Source: a virus. Taken from it: a stretch of DNA of 40,339 nt. The translations under genes and the position numbers were made by a program. The stretch covers positions 1 to 40,339 of the IMG/VR virus record IMGVR_UViG_3300029286_000106; one strand, given 5' to 3'. The notes under the pieces are model-generated. The model was not told where the DNA came from. It saw only the letters and a list, made by a program, of their open reading frames with translations, and ran no database searches. Within the stretch, counting starts at the first letter, position 1; each line of letters begins with the position of its first letter. Of this stretch, positions 20,447-27,059 are shown in pieces.

Positions 20447-21109
20447 TCATACCGCATTTTTTATGGTTTCGTTATAAATCTTGAAAAAATACTCTACGCT
20501 ATTTTTACCCAGCTCTTTGCAATCACTTAGGGCTGTCCGGGCGACTTGATTGTGATCGCGGAATGCTTTAAATACGCTGCTCGCTTTCTCTTGCCCATTA
20601 ATGAAATACTTAATCGCATTAACTGCTTCGTCTTGCCATAAGCTAATCTTGCTCTTGGCCTGCTCTGGTAGCCCCATCCCCCTGTATAAATCTTTTAAGT
20701 TTGGCGAGCTTGGCTCGCTATTATTAATACTCTGTTCTACTCTACTCTCCTCTATACTGGCTAAGCCAGTGCTTAGCACATATTTTTTATTTTTGGTCAA
20801 TACTAATTGTTTCTTTTCATTTTGATACTCTGTATCCTTAATTCTTCGATTATCAAGCCAATTATTAGTATTCCAGTCTGTTATAACAACAACACCGGTA
20901 GGGAAGCATATTAAAAAATCTTTTGATATTAATACCTTGATATCATCTTCTGCGCCGCCATGTATTCTCAAAACTTTTTTATATGATACAAACCCCTCAT
21001 CATCAGCTTCCATGCCAAGTAAAAAGTATAATGCTTTAGTGGTCATTGGAAGATCCATAAATCTGTCTGTGTCTATAATTGCTCTGTCGAACATCCTCTT
21101 CTGTGCCAT
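20447..21109 (-). CDS. Replisome organizer-like replication initiation protein, 220 aa
   Basis: The N-terminal ~110 residues match the phage replisome-organizer winged-helix domain: MAQKRMFDRAIIDTDRFMDL, TTKALYFLLGMEADDEGFVS, DIKVLISKDFLICFPTGVVV, ITDWNTNNWLDNRR. This domain binds the phage origin. The C-terminal half (AKSKISLWQDEAVNAIKYFI, EYFFKIYNETIKNAV) is helical, a place where partners recruit the host helicase or loader. No helicase or loader gene is seen, so host DnaB/DnaC functions are presumably used. Dyads and tandem 5-mers inside the gene (20704-20777) may be the origin. It stops at TGA. Confidence 0.85.
   Translation of the reverse strand: MAQKRMFDRAIIDTDRFMDLPMTTKALYFLLGMEADDEGFVSYKKVLRIHGGAEDDIKVLISKDFLICFPTGVVVITDWNTNNWLDNRRIKDTEYQNEKKQLVLTKNKKYVLSTGLASIEESRVEQSINNSEPSSPNLKDLYRGMGLPEQAKSKISLWQDEAVNAIKYFINGQEKASSVFKAFRDHNQVARTALSDCKELGKNSVEYFFKIYNETIKNAV
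20704..20777. other. Candidate replication origin inside the initiator gene
   Basis: Perfect 6-bp dyads GCGAGC-TTG-GCTCGC (20704-20718) and ACTGGC-TAA-GCCAGT (20756-20770) flank five imperfect 5-bp tandem units (TCTGT TCTAC TCTAC TCTCC TCTAT, 20731-20755). A second dyad GCTAAG...CTTAGC (20760-20777) overlaps the last. Lambdoid phages keep iteron-type origins inside their initiator genes. This is inference by analogy. Confidence 0.35.
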
Positions 21110-21113
21110 ACTT

Positions 21114-21533
21114 TTATTTTTCTAAAAAAATTATTAATTGATTTCTATCGTTTTTTGTTTGACCAAATTTTTTATGAAATTCTTGATGTGATTTATCTGA
21201 TAATGTTATACCGTTATTAATATCAAATCTCAATTTCTCATTATCTGAAAAATTTTCTACGTGGTGAGCTTGCAGTTTGACACCCCTTTTCCCCATCTTC
21301 TGGCAAGTCCAATTGTCGCGAGCAAAGACTGCTTCGCGCCAAAGACGAATTTCGAGAGATGTTCTTATTTTTTTATTTTTTGGAGTAATTCCATTTTTCC
21401 AATTATAGTGTCTATTTCCACTAACCTTTTTACTAATTTCTTTTTTTGCTGTTTGAGTTAAAGAATATCTGCCTGTTTCTGTATTAAAAAATATTTTTTC
21501 TCCTGTTATAAAATCTTCCCTCAATATTTTCAT
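21114..21533 (-). CDS. HNH endonuclease, 139 aa
   Basis: It is a shorter paralogue of the 15797 gene without the NUMOD3 repeats: NRHYNWKNGITPKNKKIRTS, LWREAVFARDNWTCQKMGKR, LQAHHVENFSDNEKLRFDIN, NGITLSDKSHQEFHKKFGQ. The HH, N and H active-site residues are present; the CxxC zinc pairs are missing. The N-terminus reads MKILREDFITGEKIFFNTET and may be a short DNA-contact region. It has its own promoter (21586-21614). It is probably a homing nuclease next to the initiator gene. Confidence 0.85.
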   Translation of the reverse strand: MKILREDFITGEKIFFNTETGRYSLTQTAKKEISKKVSGNRHYNWKNGITPKNKKIRTSLEIRLWREAVFARDNWTCQKMGKRGVKLQAHHVENFSDNEKLRFDINNGITLSDKSHQEFHKKFGQTKNDRNQLIIFLEK

Positions 21534-21585
21534 TTTTAGAGATTATTATAATAAAGATATCCACATTGTGAATATTACTATTTTT

Positions 21586-21614
21586 ATTATACTACTTTAT
21601 AAATCACTTGGCAA
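21586..21614 (-). promoter_or_regulatory. Sigma-70 promoter for HNH and replication genes
   Basis: TTGCCA (21614-21609), a 17-base spacer, and TATAAT (21591-21586). It lies just after the 21625 gene, about 50 bases before the HNH start, in the ~90-bp gap 21534-21624. Confidence 0.7.
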
Positions 21615-21624
21615 ATAGCTTGAT

Positions 21625-22020
21625 TTATCGGTCTGTTTTGCGCCCATCTTTCCGGCCGTCTGGAGTATCGGTTATCATTCTCTTGGCCGATTGTATCTTC
21701 TCATACAAGTCTTGGCGGAAGTTTTTTATCTTCCGATAAACCATATACTCGGTTGTCGCCTGCGCGTTAAGTTCGGCATCAGCTTTACTTTTTACGTTCT
21801 GGCGCATTTCCGACATTACTCTATAAAAATAACTTTCAAACTCCGCTTCCAATATTCCTAAGCGGCAAAGATTGCCGCTTAGCTTGTTCACCCATTCCAA
21901 CGCCTGATTCGGTGTCACCATGTCCGGCGGTGTCGATCCCATCTCCTCCGTAATTTCTAGGATTGTATCGATCAGACCCATAGCTTGCGACTGTGCCGGG
22001 TTTAAATTTAAATTTGTCAT
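21625..22020 (-). CDS. Hypothetical helical early protein, 131 aa
   Basis: Not recognised. It is predominantly helical: AMGLIDTILEITEEMGSTPP, NQALEWVNKLSGNLCRLGIL, FESYFYRVMSEMRQNVKSKA, YMVYRKIKNFRQDLYEKIQS, ending in a basic tail (DGRKDGRKTDR). The layout suggests an oligomeric accessory factor. It overlaps the C-terminus of the upstream HNH frame by 185 bp. Its own sequence looks natural, so it is taken as real, and the overlapping tail of the HNH frame is suspect. Confidence 0.6.
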   Translation of the reverse strand: MTNLNLNPAQSQAMGLIDTILEITEEMGSTPPDMVTPNQALEWVNKLSGNLCRLGILEAEFESYFYRVMSEMRQNVKSKADAELNAQATTEYMVYRKIKNFRQDLYEKIQSAKRMITDTPDGRKDGRKTDR

Positions 22021-22228
22021 ACTGATATAAATAAATGTTTTGTAATTTTATTTCAAATTCTTTATCGAATGTCGCACGTTGATGGCATCTATGGCATAGC
22101 CAGACTGATGGGCTTAAAGCTCTCTGGCTTGCTCGCCAAAGATGGTGTTCCTCTAAGCCCACCGCCCAGCCTGTCGTTCCGCAGTAAAAACATTCATCGG
22201 GAAAACGCTGATATTTATTTTCCAGCAT
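21836..22228 (-). CDS. HNH-type zinc protein, up to 130 aa
   Basis: The ATG at 22228 overlaps the previous stop. MLENKYQRFPDECFYCGTTG carries the first CxxC, VGLEEHHLWRASQRALSP the HH pair, and VWLCHRCHQRATFDKEFEI the second CxxC-H. This is a zinc-bound HNH-like fold seen next to phage recombination genes. After about residue 70 the frame runs on for ~60 residues (FKFKPGTVASYGSDRYNPRN) through the start of the 21625 gene. The tail is probably an accident of a lost stop codon. Confidence 0.65.
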   Translation of the reverse strand: MLENKYQRFPDECFYCGTTGWAVGLEEHHLWRASQRALSPSVWLCHRCHQRATFDKEFEIKLQNIYLYQYDKFKFKPGTVASYGSDRYNPRNYGGDGIDTAGHGDTESGVGMGEQAKRQSLPLRNIGSGV

Positions 22229-22490
22229 TTTGACTTTCCAATTCTTTAGCCGCTCTTTCTTCTTCTGCCCTTGCTTTGGCATCGTTAATTTCCGCTTCCG
22301 ATTCCTCTGCTTTTTTGTCCTTTTTAGAGGTAGGCTTCTTTTCGCTTTCTTCAATCAAAATTTTATTACCGATTGAATTAACGACTGAAATAATCTCGTT
22401 TACTTTTTCAATGACAATTTCTTTAAATTGCCAATCCGCTAACTGCGCGGTATTTTTGCTTAATAAAGCAATAAGTTCTCCAATTCCCAT
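22215..22490 (-). CDS. Hypothetical charged protein, 91 aa
   Basis: Not recognised. The N-terminal ~45 residues are amphipathic helix (MGIGELIALLSKNTAQLADW, EKVNEIISVVNSIGNKILI). The rest is an unstructured Lys/Glu/Ala tail (KKPTSKKDKKAEESEAEIND). Similar short helical proteins sit near phage ERF/SSB genes. The ATG at 22490 follows the amber-interrupted gene. The end overlaps the HNH start. Confidence 0.6.
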   Translation of the reverse strand: MGIGELIALLSKNTAQLADWQFKEIVIEKVNEIISVVNSIGNKILIEESEKKPTSKKDKKAEESEAEINDAKARAEEERAAKELESQNAGK

Positions 22491-22502
22491 ATGGATTTAT
22501 AA

Positions 22503-22745
22503 TTAATTTCTTATCTCTACTTTTTTAATATTTAATAAGTCGATTATCGCCGCCGACATGTCACTTATTAATTTCACTTGCCGGCAAACTGCCTGGCTTT
22601 GCTCGTCATCAGCCATCATTAGGCTGGCATGTGTCGGAGCTAGAATCTCCCTTAAAGTTGCTAACAATACGTAGGTGTTAACATCAGCCGGAAAATCATT
22701 TAAAGTTTCCTGAATAATTTTTATTGCCTAGTTAATCTTGTCCAT
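22503..22745 (-). pseudogene. Small early gene with an in-frame amber codon at position 6 (80 codons)
   Basis: ATG GAC AAG ATT AAC TAG is followed in the same frame by 74 sense codons to TAA at 22503-22505 (AIKIIQETLNDFPADVNTYV ... ISDMSAAIIDLLNIKKVEIR). The open stretch reads as a helical protein. The ATG is preceded by AAGGAGG at ideal spacing, the best Shine-Dalgarno in the window, so the start is not in doubt. TAG serves as stop elsewhere in this phage. The gene may be newly inactivated, use a downstream non-ATG start, or be made by amber suppression. The upstream part alone would be a five-residue minigene. Confidence 0.6.
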
Positions 22746-22893
22746 TTTCGCCCTCCTTTCTATCGCGATTAATGCTTTTTTCGATTTCAGCTTTATCGTG
22801 TCTTAATTTTCTGATAGCACTTTCGTGGCCAATAATTTTAACATCGATTTTTCTAATTTCATTGCGCAAAATTTGGTCTGCTTTGTTCCACAT
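22732..22893 (-). CDS. Small coiled-coil protein, 53 aa
   Basis: MWNKADQILRNEIRKIDVKI begins a highly charged amphipathic helix that continues HESAIRKLRHDKAEIEKSIN and ends in an acidic/basic tail. The ATG at 22893 (3 bp after the previous stop at 22898) is preferred to 22992, which would run into the upstream gene. Its last codons hold the AAGGAGG that serves the next start. The function is unknown. Confidence 0.55.
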   Translation of the reverse strand: MWNKADQILRNEIRKIDVKIIGHESAIRKLRHDKAEIEKSINRDRKEGENGQD

Positions 22894-22897
22894 AATT

Positions 22898-23758
22898 TTA
22901 AATTTTAAATTCTCCGACTTTTTTATATAAAACCACTTTTGTTTCTTCCCTTTTAATATAAAAGTCTTGCCAGTTTTCTTTAGTATAGCCATTATCAGCT
23001 AAAAACTTCTGATATTTTTTTCCCTTTTCAAGTCTTTCGTTTTCCGCTTTTTCTTTGGCTATCTGGTCCGATTCCTTTTTTTGCTTCCTGTTTTTTTTGT
23101 CAATGCGTTCTTGGTCTTTTCTCTTTTGGTCGTCAATCAATTTCTGGCGATCACGTTTGGCCTTATCTTTTTCTTTTTGGATAGCTCTTTTCTTTTCTTC
23201 TTCAGCTTCCTTTTTAGCATTGGCGGCTGCTTCCTTGCGCGCATTAGCTAAATCTTTCTGGCGTTTATCTTCATTACGCTTATTTTCGGCATCTATTTTA
23301 GCTTGTTTTTCTTCTAAGTGCGCCATTTTCTTATCGATAAAAAACTCGGCAAATTTCTTATCGTCCATATCTAAAATTTCATCATCAGTCATAACCATTT
23401 CAATACTTGACAGCTTTTCTTTTCTTTCCGGCAAAATAGCTAATCTTTCCTCGCGCTTTCTGGCATCATCGATTTCCTTTATTTTATCGTCTAGTGGTTG
23501 TTCTACTTCGGAAATTATTTTTAACAAATCTTTTTCCACCTCAATAATTGCCTTTTGAAATTTAATTGCCCCATCACGCTCGGCTTTTAAATCTTTGACT
23601 AAATCAGTCCGTTTTGATTGAAGAACTTTTTTATTTTCTTTCATTAACTCGTATCCGGTCGCGCCGGTCGCACTTGCGACAGTTGCTTTCACGTTCTCCA
23701 CTAATGCGGAGATTTCCGCTTTTAGCGGATCAAATTTTGAGATTGATAGCTCATTCAT
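22898..23758 (-). CDS. Coiled-coil protein next to the recombination genes (DUF1351-like?), 286 aa
   Basis: The start MNELSISKFDPLKAEISALV, then KRTDLVKDLKAERDGAIKFQ and EVEQPLDDKIKEIDDARKRE resemble DUF1351-type phage proteins that accompany ERF/RecT annealing proteins. Residues ~150-250 are an extreme Lys/Glu/Arg/Ala coiled coil (KKEAEEEKKRAIQKEKDKAK). The end (KYQKFLADNGYTKENWQDFY) is a small folded tail. A structural or accessory role in recombination is inferred from position only. Lengths of such proteins are usually 250-320, as here. Confidence 0.6.
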   Translation of the reverse strand: MNELSISKFDPLKAEISALVENVKATVASATGATGYELMKENKKVLQSKRTDLVKDLKAERDGAIKFQKAIIEVEKDLLKIISEVEQPLDDKIKEIDDARKREERLAILPERKEKLSSIEMVMTDDEILDMDDKKFAEFFIDKKMAHLEEKQAKIDAENKRNEDKRQKDLANARKEAAANAKKEAEEEKKRAIQKEKDKAKRDRQKLIDDQKRKDQERIDKKNRKQKKESDQIAKEKAENERLEKGKKYQKFLADNGYTKENWQDFYIKREETKVVLYKKVGEFKI

Positions 23759-23768
23759 AAGTTTATAA

Positions 23769-23993
23769 TTAAAAATTATCTAAAATACAGAACACTACAC
23801 CAAGAATTATCCCACAAACACCTAAGCCAATAATTATCAAAATTATCGCCACTAACCAATCTACTGTTCCCCATGGAATAATGTTTATTTGCCCATTACA
23901 GATATTAATTAATTTACTGTTGCCAAAATTACTAACTGTTTTTAAGCATTGCTCTAATGTTTGAGAATCTAAATTTAAGTTAACGTTCTCCAT
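23769..23993 (-). CDS. Small membrane protein, 74 aa
   Basis: The N-terminal ~45 residues are soluble (MENVNLNLDSQTLEQCLKTV, KLINICNGQINIIPWGTVD). A single long hydrophobic segment follows (VAIILIIIGLGVCGIILGVV). Cys residues occur in both parts. It lies between exonuclease and coiled-coil genes, 4 bp after the exonuclease. The role is unknown. Confidence 0.55.
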   Translation of the reverse strand: MENVNLNLDSQTLEQCLKTVSNFGNSKLINICNGQINIIPWGTVDWLVAIILIIIGLGVCGIILGVVFCILDNF

Positions 23994-23997
23994 AGAT

Positions 23998-24606
23998 TTA
24001 ATTTTTATTAATAATTTTCTTAATTGCTTTTATCTTTTCCTCGCCCATTTCAAGGCCGATTAAAAGTTTTTTAAATTTGTCTGGATCGGGATATATCCTG
24101 TAAATAAAAATTGATTCGGGGTAATTAGGATTATAGGCTACGAAGTCGCACCACTTTCGGCCGGTTATTAGTAAGAGCATCTGCATTTGCCAGATATATT
24201 TACTCTCAATTACTTTTTCCTTATAAAGCAGGTATAAAAAATAGACTTCATCTTTCGGGCATTTAATCTCTATTAGTCCATCTTCCCCTACCAATCTATC
24301 GGGGCTGCAACCGGAATATTCCGAGTATTCAATAAACCCAATCTTTCTAACCTCAAACTCGTTATTAAAACTATAAATTGAAGCTGCCTGGTCCTCAAGC
24401 TCATTCCCTCTGTCAGTATCTCCGTTAGAAAAATGTTCTTTATCTGCTCGCGAGTAAAACTCGGACATTAAGGATATTATGTAAGTTTCCAGTCCTTTGC
24501 CATTGTTTCCTATCTCTTGGCCGTGGGATGCCGTCATTTTCCCCTTACGCATGATAAACCATTCTTCCGAGCCTTGTTCTAAATCGTAATGATATATTGG
24601 ATACAT
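23998..24606 (-). CDS. YqaJ/lambda-exonuclease family recombinase nuclease, 202 aa
   Basis: A PD-(D/E)XK nuclease of the YqaJ type: MYPIYHYDLEQGSEEWFIMR (the Q-G..eW...R motif), GKMTASHGQEIGNNGK, RGNELEDQAASIYSF, SEYSGCSPDRLVGEDGLIEI with the D...EIKCPK catalytic core, and KYIWQMQMLLLITGRKWCDF. It chews one DNA strand from ends so that ERF can anneal the exposed strands. It directly follows the ERF gene (1 bp), the usual two-gene recombination set. Confidence 0.9.
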   Translation of the reverse strand: MYPIYHYDLEQGSEEWFIMRKGKMTASHGQEIGNNGKGLETYIISLMSEFYSRADKEHFSNGDTDRGNELEDQAASIYSFNNEFEVRKIGFIEYSEYSGCSPDRLVGEDGLIEIKCPKDEVYFLYLLYKEKVIESKYIWQMQMLLLITGRKWCDFVAYNPNYPESIFIYRIYPDPDKFKKLLIGLEMGEEKIKAIKKIINKN

Positions 24607-24607
24607 A

Positions 24608-25447
24608 TTAGTCCATTAATTTAGATGATCCAATAAACGCTTCGTAGATTTTCTTTACTTCCGGGCTGTTTGTCTTTGGAAATTCTTTTAAGGAATACCC
24701 AGTGACATCGTTTATCATTGCTAATCCCTCGCTCATTTTCTTCGCGCCTTTATGGATTAATACCGTCTTTAATTTGTCGAGATAGTTGGTTGTGTCTTTT
24801 ACTTCTTTATCTTTTGGAAGAGCCGCTTCATTGTCATCATCTCCTGTTAAAATTCCGAAAACATTACAAAAAGCATAACGCTTGGCAAACGTTATGGCTG
24901 CGGCAGTCACTTGAGAATCGGACATTATTTTAGTTTTGTTTCCGAGAGGAACTTCCATGCTTGACGGCTCTGAATGCCCGGACTGATGTTTGGCGGTGCA
25001 AGTCGCTTTGACTTTATTGTCGCTAGTTTCTGTTTGAATAGAATAGCTAAATCCGTGCTTTAATAAAAGCGGCTTGACTTGCGATACGATTGATTCAAGA
25101 GGAGCATAACTATAAGCAACTTTCTCCTCTTTAGTTTCAACTGACTTAGTTTTTTTAATAACCGGGCATTCAGATTGGAACGCGGCCATCGCCCGATCGA
25201 ATTCTTCTTTAGCGTGTTCCTCTTTTAGGGATTTACGCATAGCAAGCAAACGTTCCATTGTGCCAACGTCTGCCTTGCTAGCAATAGCTTGAGAGATTAA
25301 ATTTTCGGCATTAAATCCAACAGATTTTTCTTCAATTTTTGCGATAGCTTTGGATGTAGTTTTTCTCTCTTTTTTTACTTCCGTCACTTCTCCGTCAATG
25401 ACTTCTTTTTGAGCCTTAGTCGCAGGCTTTGTCCGTGATTTTTTCAT
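24608..25447 (-). CDS. erf: ERF-family single-strand annealing protein, 279 aa
   Basis: The ERF signature is present: FDRAMAAFQSECPVIKKTKS, VAYSYAPLESIVSQVKPLLL, HGFSYSIQTETSDNKVKATC, and QVTAAAITFAKRYAFCNVFG followed by ILTGDDDNEA. Members of this family anneal complementary strands and promote genome circularisation and recombination. The first ~45 residues (MKKSRTKPATKAQKEVIDGE) are basic and unstructured. The last ~60 form a helical tail. It has its own promoter (25486-25514). Its length is within the usual range. Confidence 0.92.
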   Translation of the reverse strand: MKKSRTKPATKAQKEVIDGEVTEVKKERKTTSKAIAKIEEKSVGFNAENLISQAIASKADVGTMERLLAMRKSLKEEHAKEEFDRAMAAFQSECPVIKKTKSVETKEEKVAYSYAPLESIVSQVKPLLLKHGFSYSIQTETSDNKVKATCTAKHQSGHSEPSSMEVPLGNKTKIMSDSQVTAAAITFAKRYAFCNVFGILTGDDDNEAALPKDKEVKDTTNYLDKLKTVLIHKGAKKMSEGLAMINDVTGYSLKEFPKTNSPEVKKIYEAFIGSSKLMD

Positions 25448-25485
25448 TTTATTTGTTTTAAATAGTTATCCCCAATGATATTTTT

Positions 25486-25514
25486 ATTATATCAAATATA
25501 AAGTTAAACAGCAA
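25486..25514 (-). promoter_or_regulatory. Promoter for the recombination genes, with overlapping palindrome
   Basis: TTGCTG (25514-25509), a 17-base spacer and a perfect TATAAT (25491-25486) with TGA before it (extended -10). TTATAT-N3-ATATAA (25487-25501) is a perfect dyad covering the -10. It could be an operator, perhaps for the LexA-like protein encoded just upstream. Transcription would start near 25479, ~32 bases before the ERF ATG. Confidence 0.65.
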
Positions 25515-25517
25515 GTC

Positions 25518-25733
25518 CTATTTTATTTTGATATTACGCCATTTTCTGGCCGTAATTTTGAGCTTATCTTTTTTGGCCAATTTCTTAATAAAATAGGCAG
25601 CGGCCTGACTGCTCATTTTGAATCTGTCCGCGATCTCTTGTCTTGTAGGCGAATACTTATTGTCATCTATGTAGCCATAGATAAACGCCAATATTTCGCT
25701 CTCTTTTTCTGTTATTGGTAAAAAATTACTCAT
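25518..25733 (-). CDS. LexA-like winged-helix DNA-binding protein, 71 aa
   Basis: It matches the LexA N-terminal domain: PITEKESEILAFIYGYIDDN, KYSPTRQEIADRFKMSSQAA, AYFIKKLAKKDKLKI. The helix-turn-helix is clear (SPTRQEIADRFKMSSQAAAY). The self-cleaving S24 domain is absent, so it is a free DNA-binding domain rather than a damage-responsive repressor. It ends (TAG) two bases before the -35 of the ERF promoter, so it may act on the palindrome there. The target is inferred. Confidence 0.78.
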   Translation of the reverse strand: MSNFLPITEKESEILAFIYGYIDDNKYSPTRQEIADRFKMSSQAAAYFIKKLAKKDKLKITARKWRNIKIK

Positions 25734-25753
25734 ACTTATTCTTAAATTATTAA

Positions 25754-26251
25754 TTATTCAGCGTATAGATAAACCGCGTATCCGTCACCCGGCGTTCTTT
25801 CTCCTTTACTGCAATCTTTGTCCTGTATTTCTTGATTGCATTTAAGCCATGCGCTAGTCTTGCTTCCGCAACACTTTATAACGTGTCCAACTGGCTTTTG
25901 AATGATCCGTTCGACAATAATGTCGTTTCCCTTTACTGCTTCATGATTATTATTTTCTAATTGACTAATTCTTGCTTCCAACGATTTTAATTGTAAATTA
26001 TATTGCTCGGCGGCTATCCTTTCAACTATCGCCTTATCAGGGTAGTAATTGTATAAATCTGGGTTTTCTTTCCAGCCGTATTTTTTTGCCCAATTATCCA
26101 GTTTGGCGTTATTAGTTGGATCTCCTGGAAATGCCTTTTGTAAATCTGGTCGCCTATTCCATAAGTTAACGAGCGCACTATCGAAATAAAACGCCGAAGT
26201 CGGAATTGCTAGCGTGATAAATATTAAGATTGAAATAATTAATTTTTTCAT
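25754..26251 (-). CDS. Exported protein with signal peptide, 165 aa
   Basis: A clear N-terminal signal peptide (MKKLIISILIFITLAIPTSA, cleavage after Ala20) is followed by FYFDSALVNLWNRRPDLQKA, FPGDPTNNAKLDNWAKKYGW, a coiled-coil stretch (LKSLEARISQLENNNHE) and a Cys-rich end (VIKCCGSKTSAWLKCNQEIQ, DKDCSKGERTP). The six or so cysteines could form disulphides outside the cell. The 'RPDLQ..FP ... WA..YGW' pattern resembles short modules I associate with surface-acting proteins, but I cannot name it. With the RlpA-like gene two genes upstream it suggests early action at the cell envelope, perhaps superinfection exclusion. Confidence 0.65.
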   Translation of the reverse strand: MKKLIISILIFITLAIPTSAFYFDSALVNLWNRRPDLQKAFPGDPTNNAKLDNWAKKYGWKENPDLYNYYPDKAIVERIAAEQYNLQLKSLEARISQLENNNHEAVKGNDIIVERIIQKPVGHVIKCCGSKTSAWLKCNQEIQDKDCSKGERTPGDGYAVYLYAE

Positions 26252-26254
26252 AGA

Positions 26255-26509
26255 CTATTGTTTTAATATTAAAATTTTTTCCCATTTATTAACATTCTCA
26301 AAGCGTTCTTCGCAGCGTTTCTTAATTGTTATATTATCCAAGTCCATTCCAACTTTTAACAAATTGCGCCATCTCTCATAATTTCTAAAGCTAGGCACTA
26401 AATCGGTCTTTGCCCACGAGCCATCTTCAAGCTTAAATTCCACTCGGATATATGATCCGCGATTCCTGCTATACTCTATCGGATGAATTTTTGAAATAGT
26501 CGCGCGCAT
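26255..26509 (-). CDS. Hypothetical early protein, 84 aa
   Basis: Not recognised. It is basic and beta-to-helical (MRATISKIHPIEYSRNRGSY, IRVEFKLEDGSWAKTDLVPS, FRNYERWRNLLKVGMDLDNI). The first ~40 residues look like an OB- or SH3-like small beta barrel. It lies 1 bp after the RlpA-like gene and ends TAG 3 bp before the exported protein, so it is part of the same operon. Confidence 0.6.
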   Translation of the reverse strand: MRATISKIHPIEYSRNRGSYIRVEFKLEDGSWAKTDLVPSFRNYERWRNLLKVGMDLDNITIKKRCEERFENVNKWEKILILKQ

Positions 26510-26510
26510 A

Positions 26511-27059
26511 TTAATTAACTTCTTCTATTGATACATTTATTAAACCTAGACCTTTATCGGCTATCTGCTCAAAGGCGTGGCTCGACATATCGACTAATCG
26601 CTCGATACACGTTCCCGGCTCGTCAATTTTATATTTATAGCGATCTTCGCAACTCATCGGACCATGATCATTCACATAGCACACAACGCTTTTTCCGTTT
26701 TCAAGGTTGGTTGCTTTCATTTTTCCGTATCGATTCCAACCTCTTGTCGCGCAAGTATCATGACTTTTACTCCACTCATTCCCCGGAGTATCGTCATCCA
26801 GACTGTAATCATACCAACTGGCGACCCCTGTGGCTGTCATTTTGAGGGCTGACGGCGTTATTTCGGCTTTAGGCGATAATTCTACAATTTCTACTGCTTT
26901 GACCGCTAACGGCTCAAATTTGGCCGAATTTGCCCATACAAGAGCGAGGATAATCAAGATTATGAGGAATATTGTTATCCATAGGCTTTCGGGAACAGTT
27001 TTGTCAAAGAAACTAGCCTTTTTATTGGCCTTACTCCACCCTACATTTTTTATTAGCAT
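26511..27059 (-). CDS. Membrane-anchored RlpA-like double-psi beta-barrel protein, 182 aa
   Basis: The N-terminal ~27 residues are cytosolic, then a transmembrane anchor (SLWITIFLIILIILALVWAN). A linker leads to an RlpA-type domain: MTATGVASWYDYSLDDDTPG, CATRGWNRYGKMKATNLENG, KSVVCYVNDHGPMSCEDRYK (the ND.GP motif) and ERLVDMSSHAFEQIADKGLG. RlpA proteins bind or cut naked peptidoglycan at septa. The catalytic Asp of the 'ND.GP' loop is kept; the preceding His is replaced by the Cys of TCATRGW-type sequence, so catalysis is uncertain. It is an unusual early-phage cargo; possible roles are altering host wall growth or division, or blocking superinfection. It overlaps the upstream small gene by 29 bp. 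Confidence 0.8.
   Translation of the reverse strand: MLIKNVGWSKANKKASFFDKTVPESLWITIFLIILIILALVWANSAKFEPLAVKAVEIVELSPKAEITPSALKMTATGVASWYDYSLDDDTPGNEWSKSHDTCATRGWNRYGKMKATNLENGKSVVCYVNDHGPMSCEDRYKYKIDEPGTCIERLVDMSSHAFEQIADKGLGLINVSIEEVN

Noticed and set aside
23759-23830. Promoter before the coiled-coil gene (TTGGTG-17-GATAAT)
   Set aside because: It matches weakly, lies within the end of the 23769 gene in A/T-rich DNA, and is not distinguishable from background.
25754-26251. Lipoprotein call for the exported protein
   Set aside because: There is no lipobox Cys after the hydrophobic segment; cleavage after TSA by signal peptidase I fits better.
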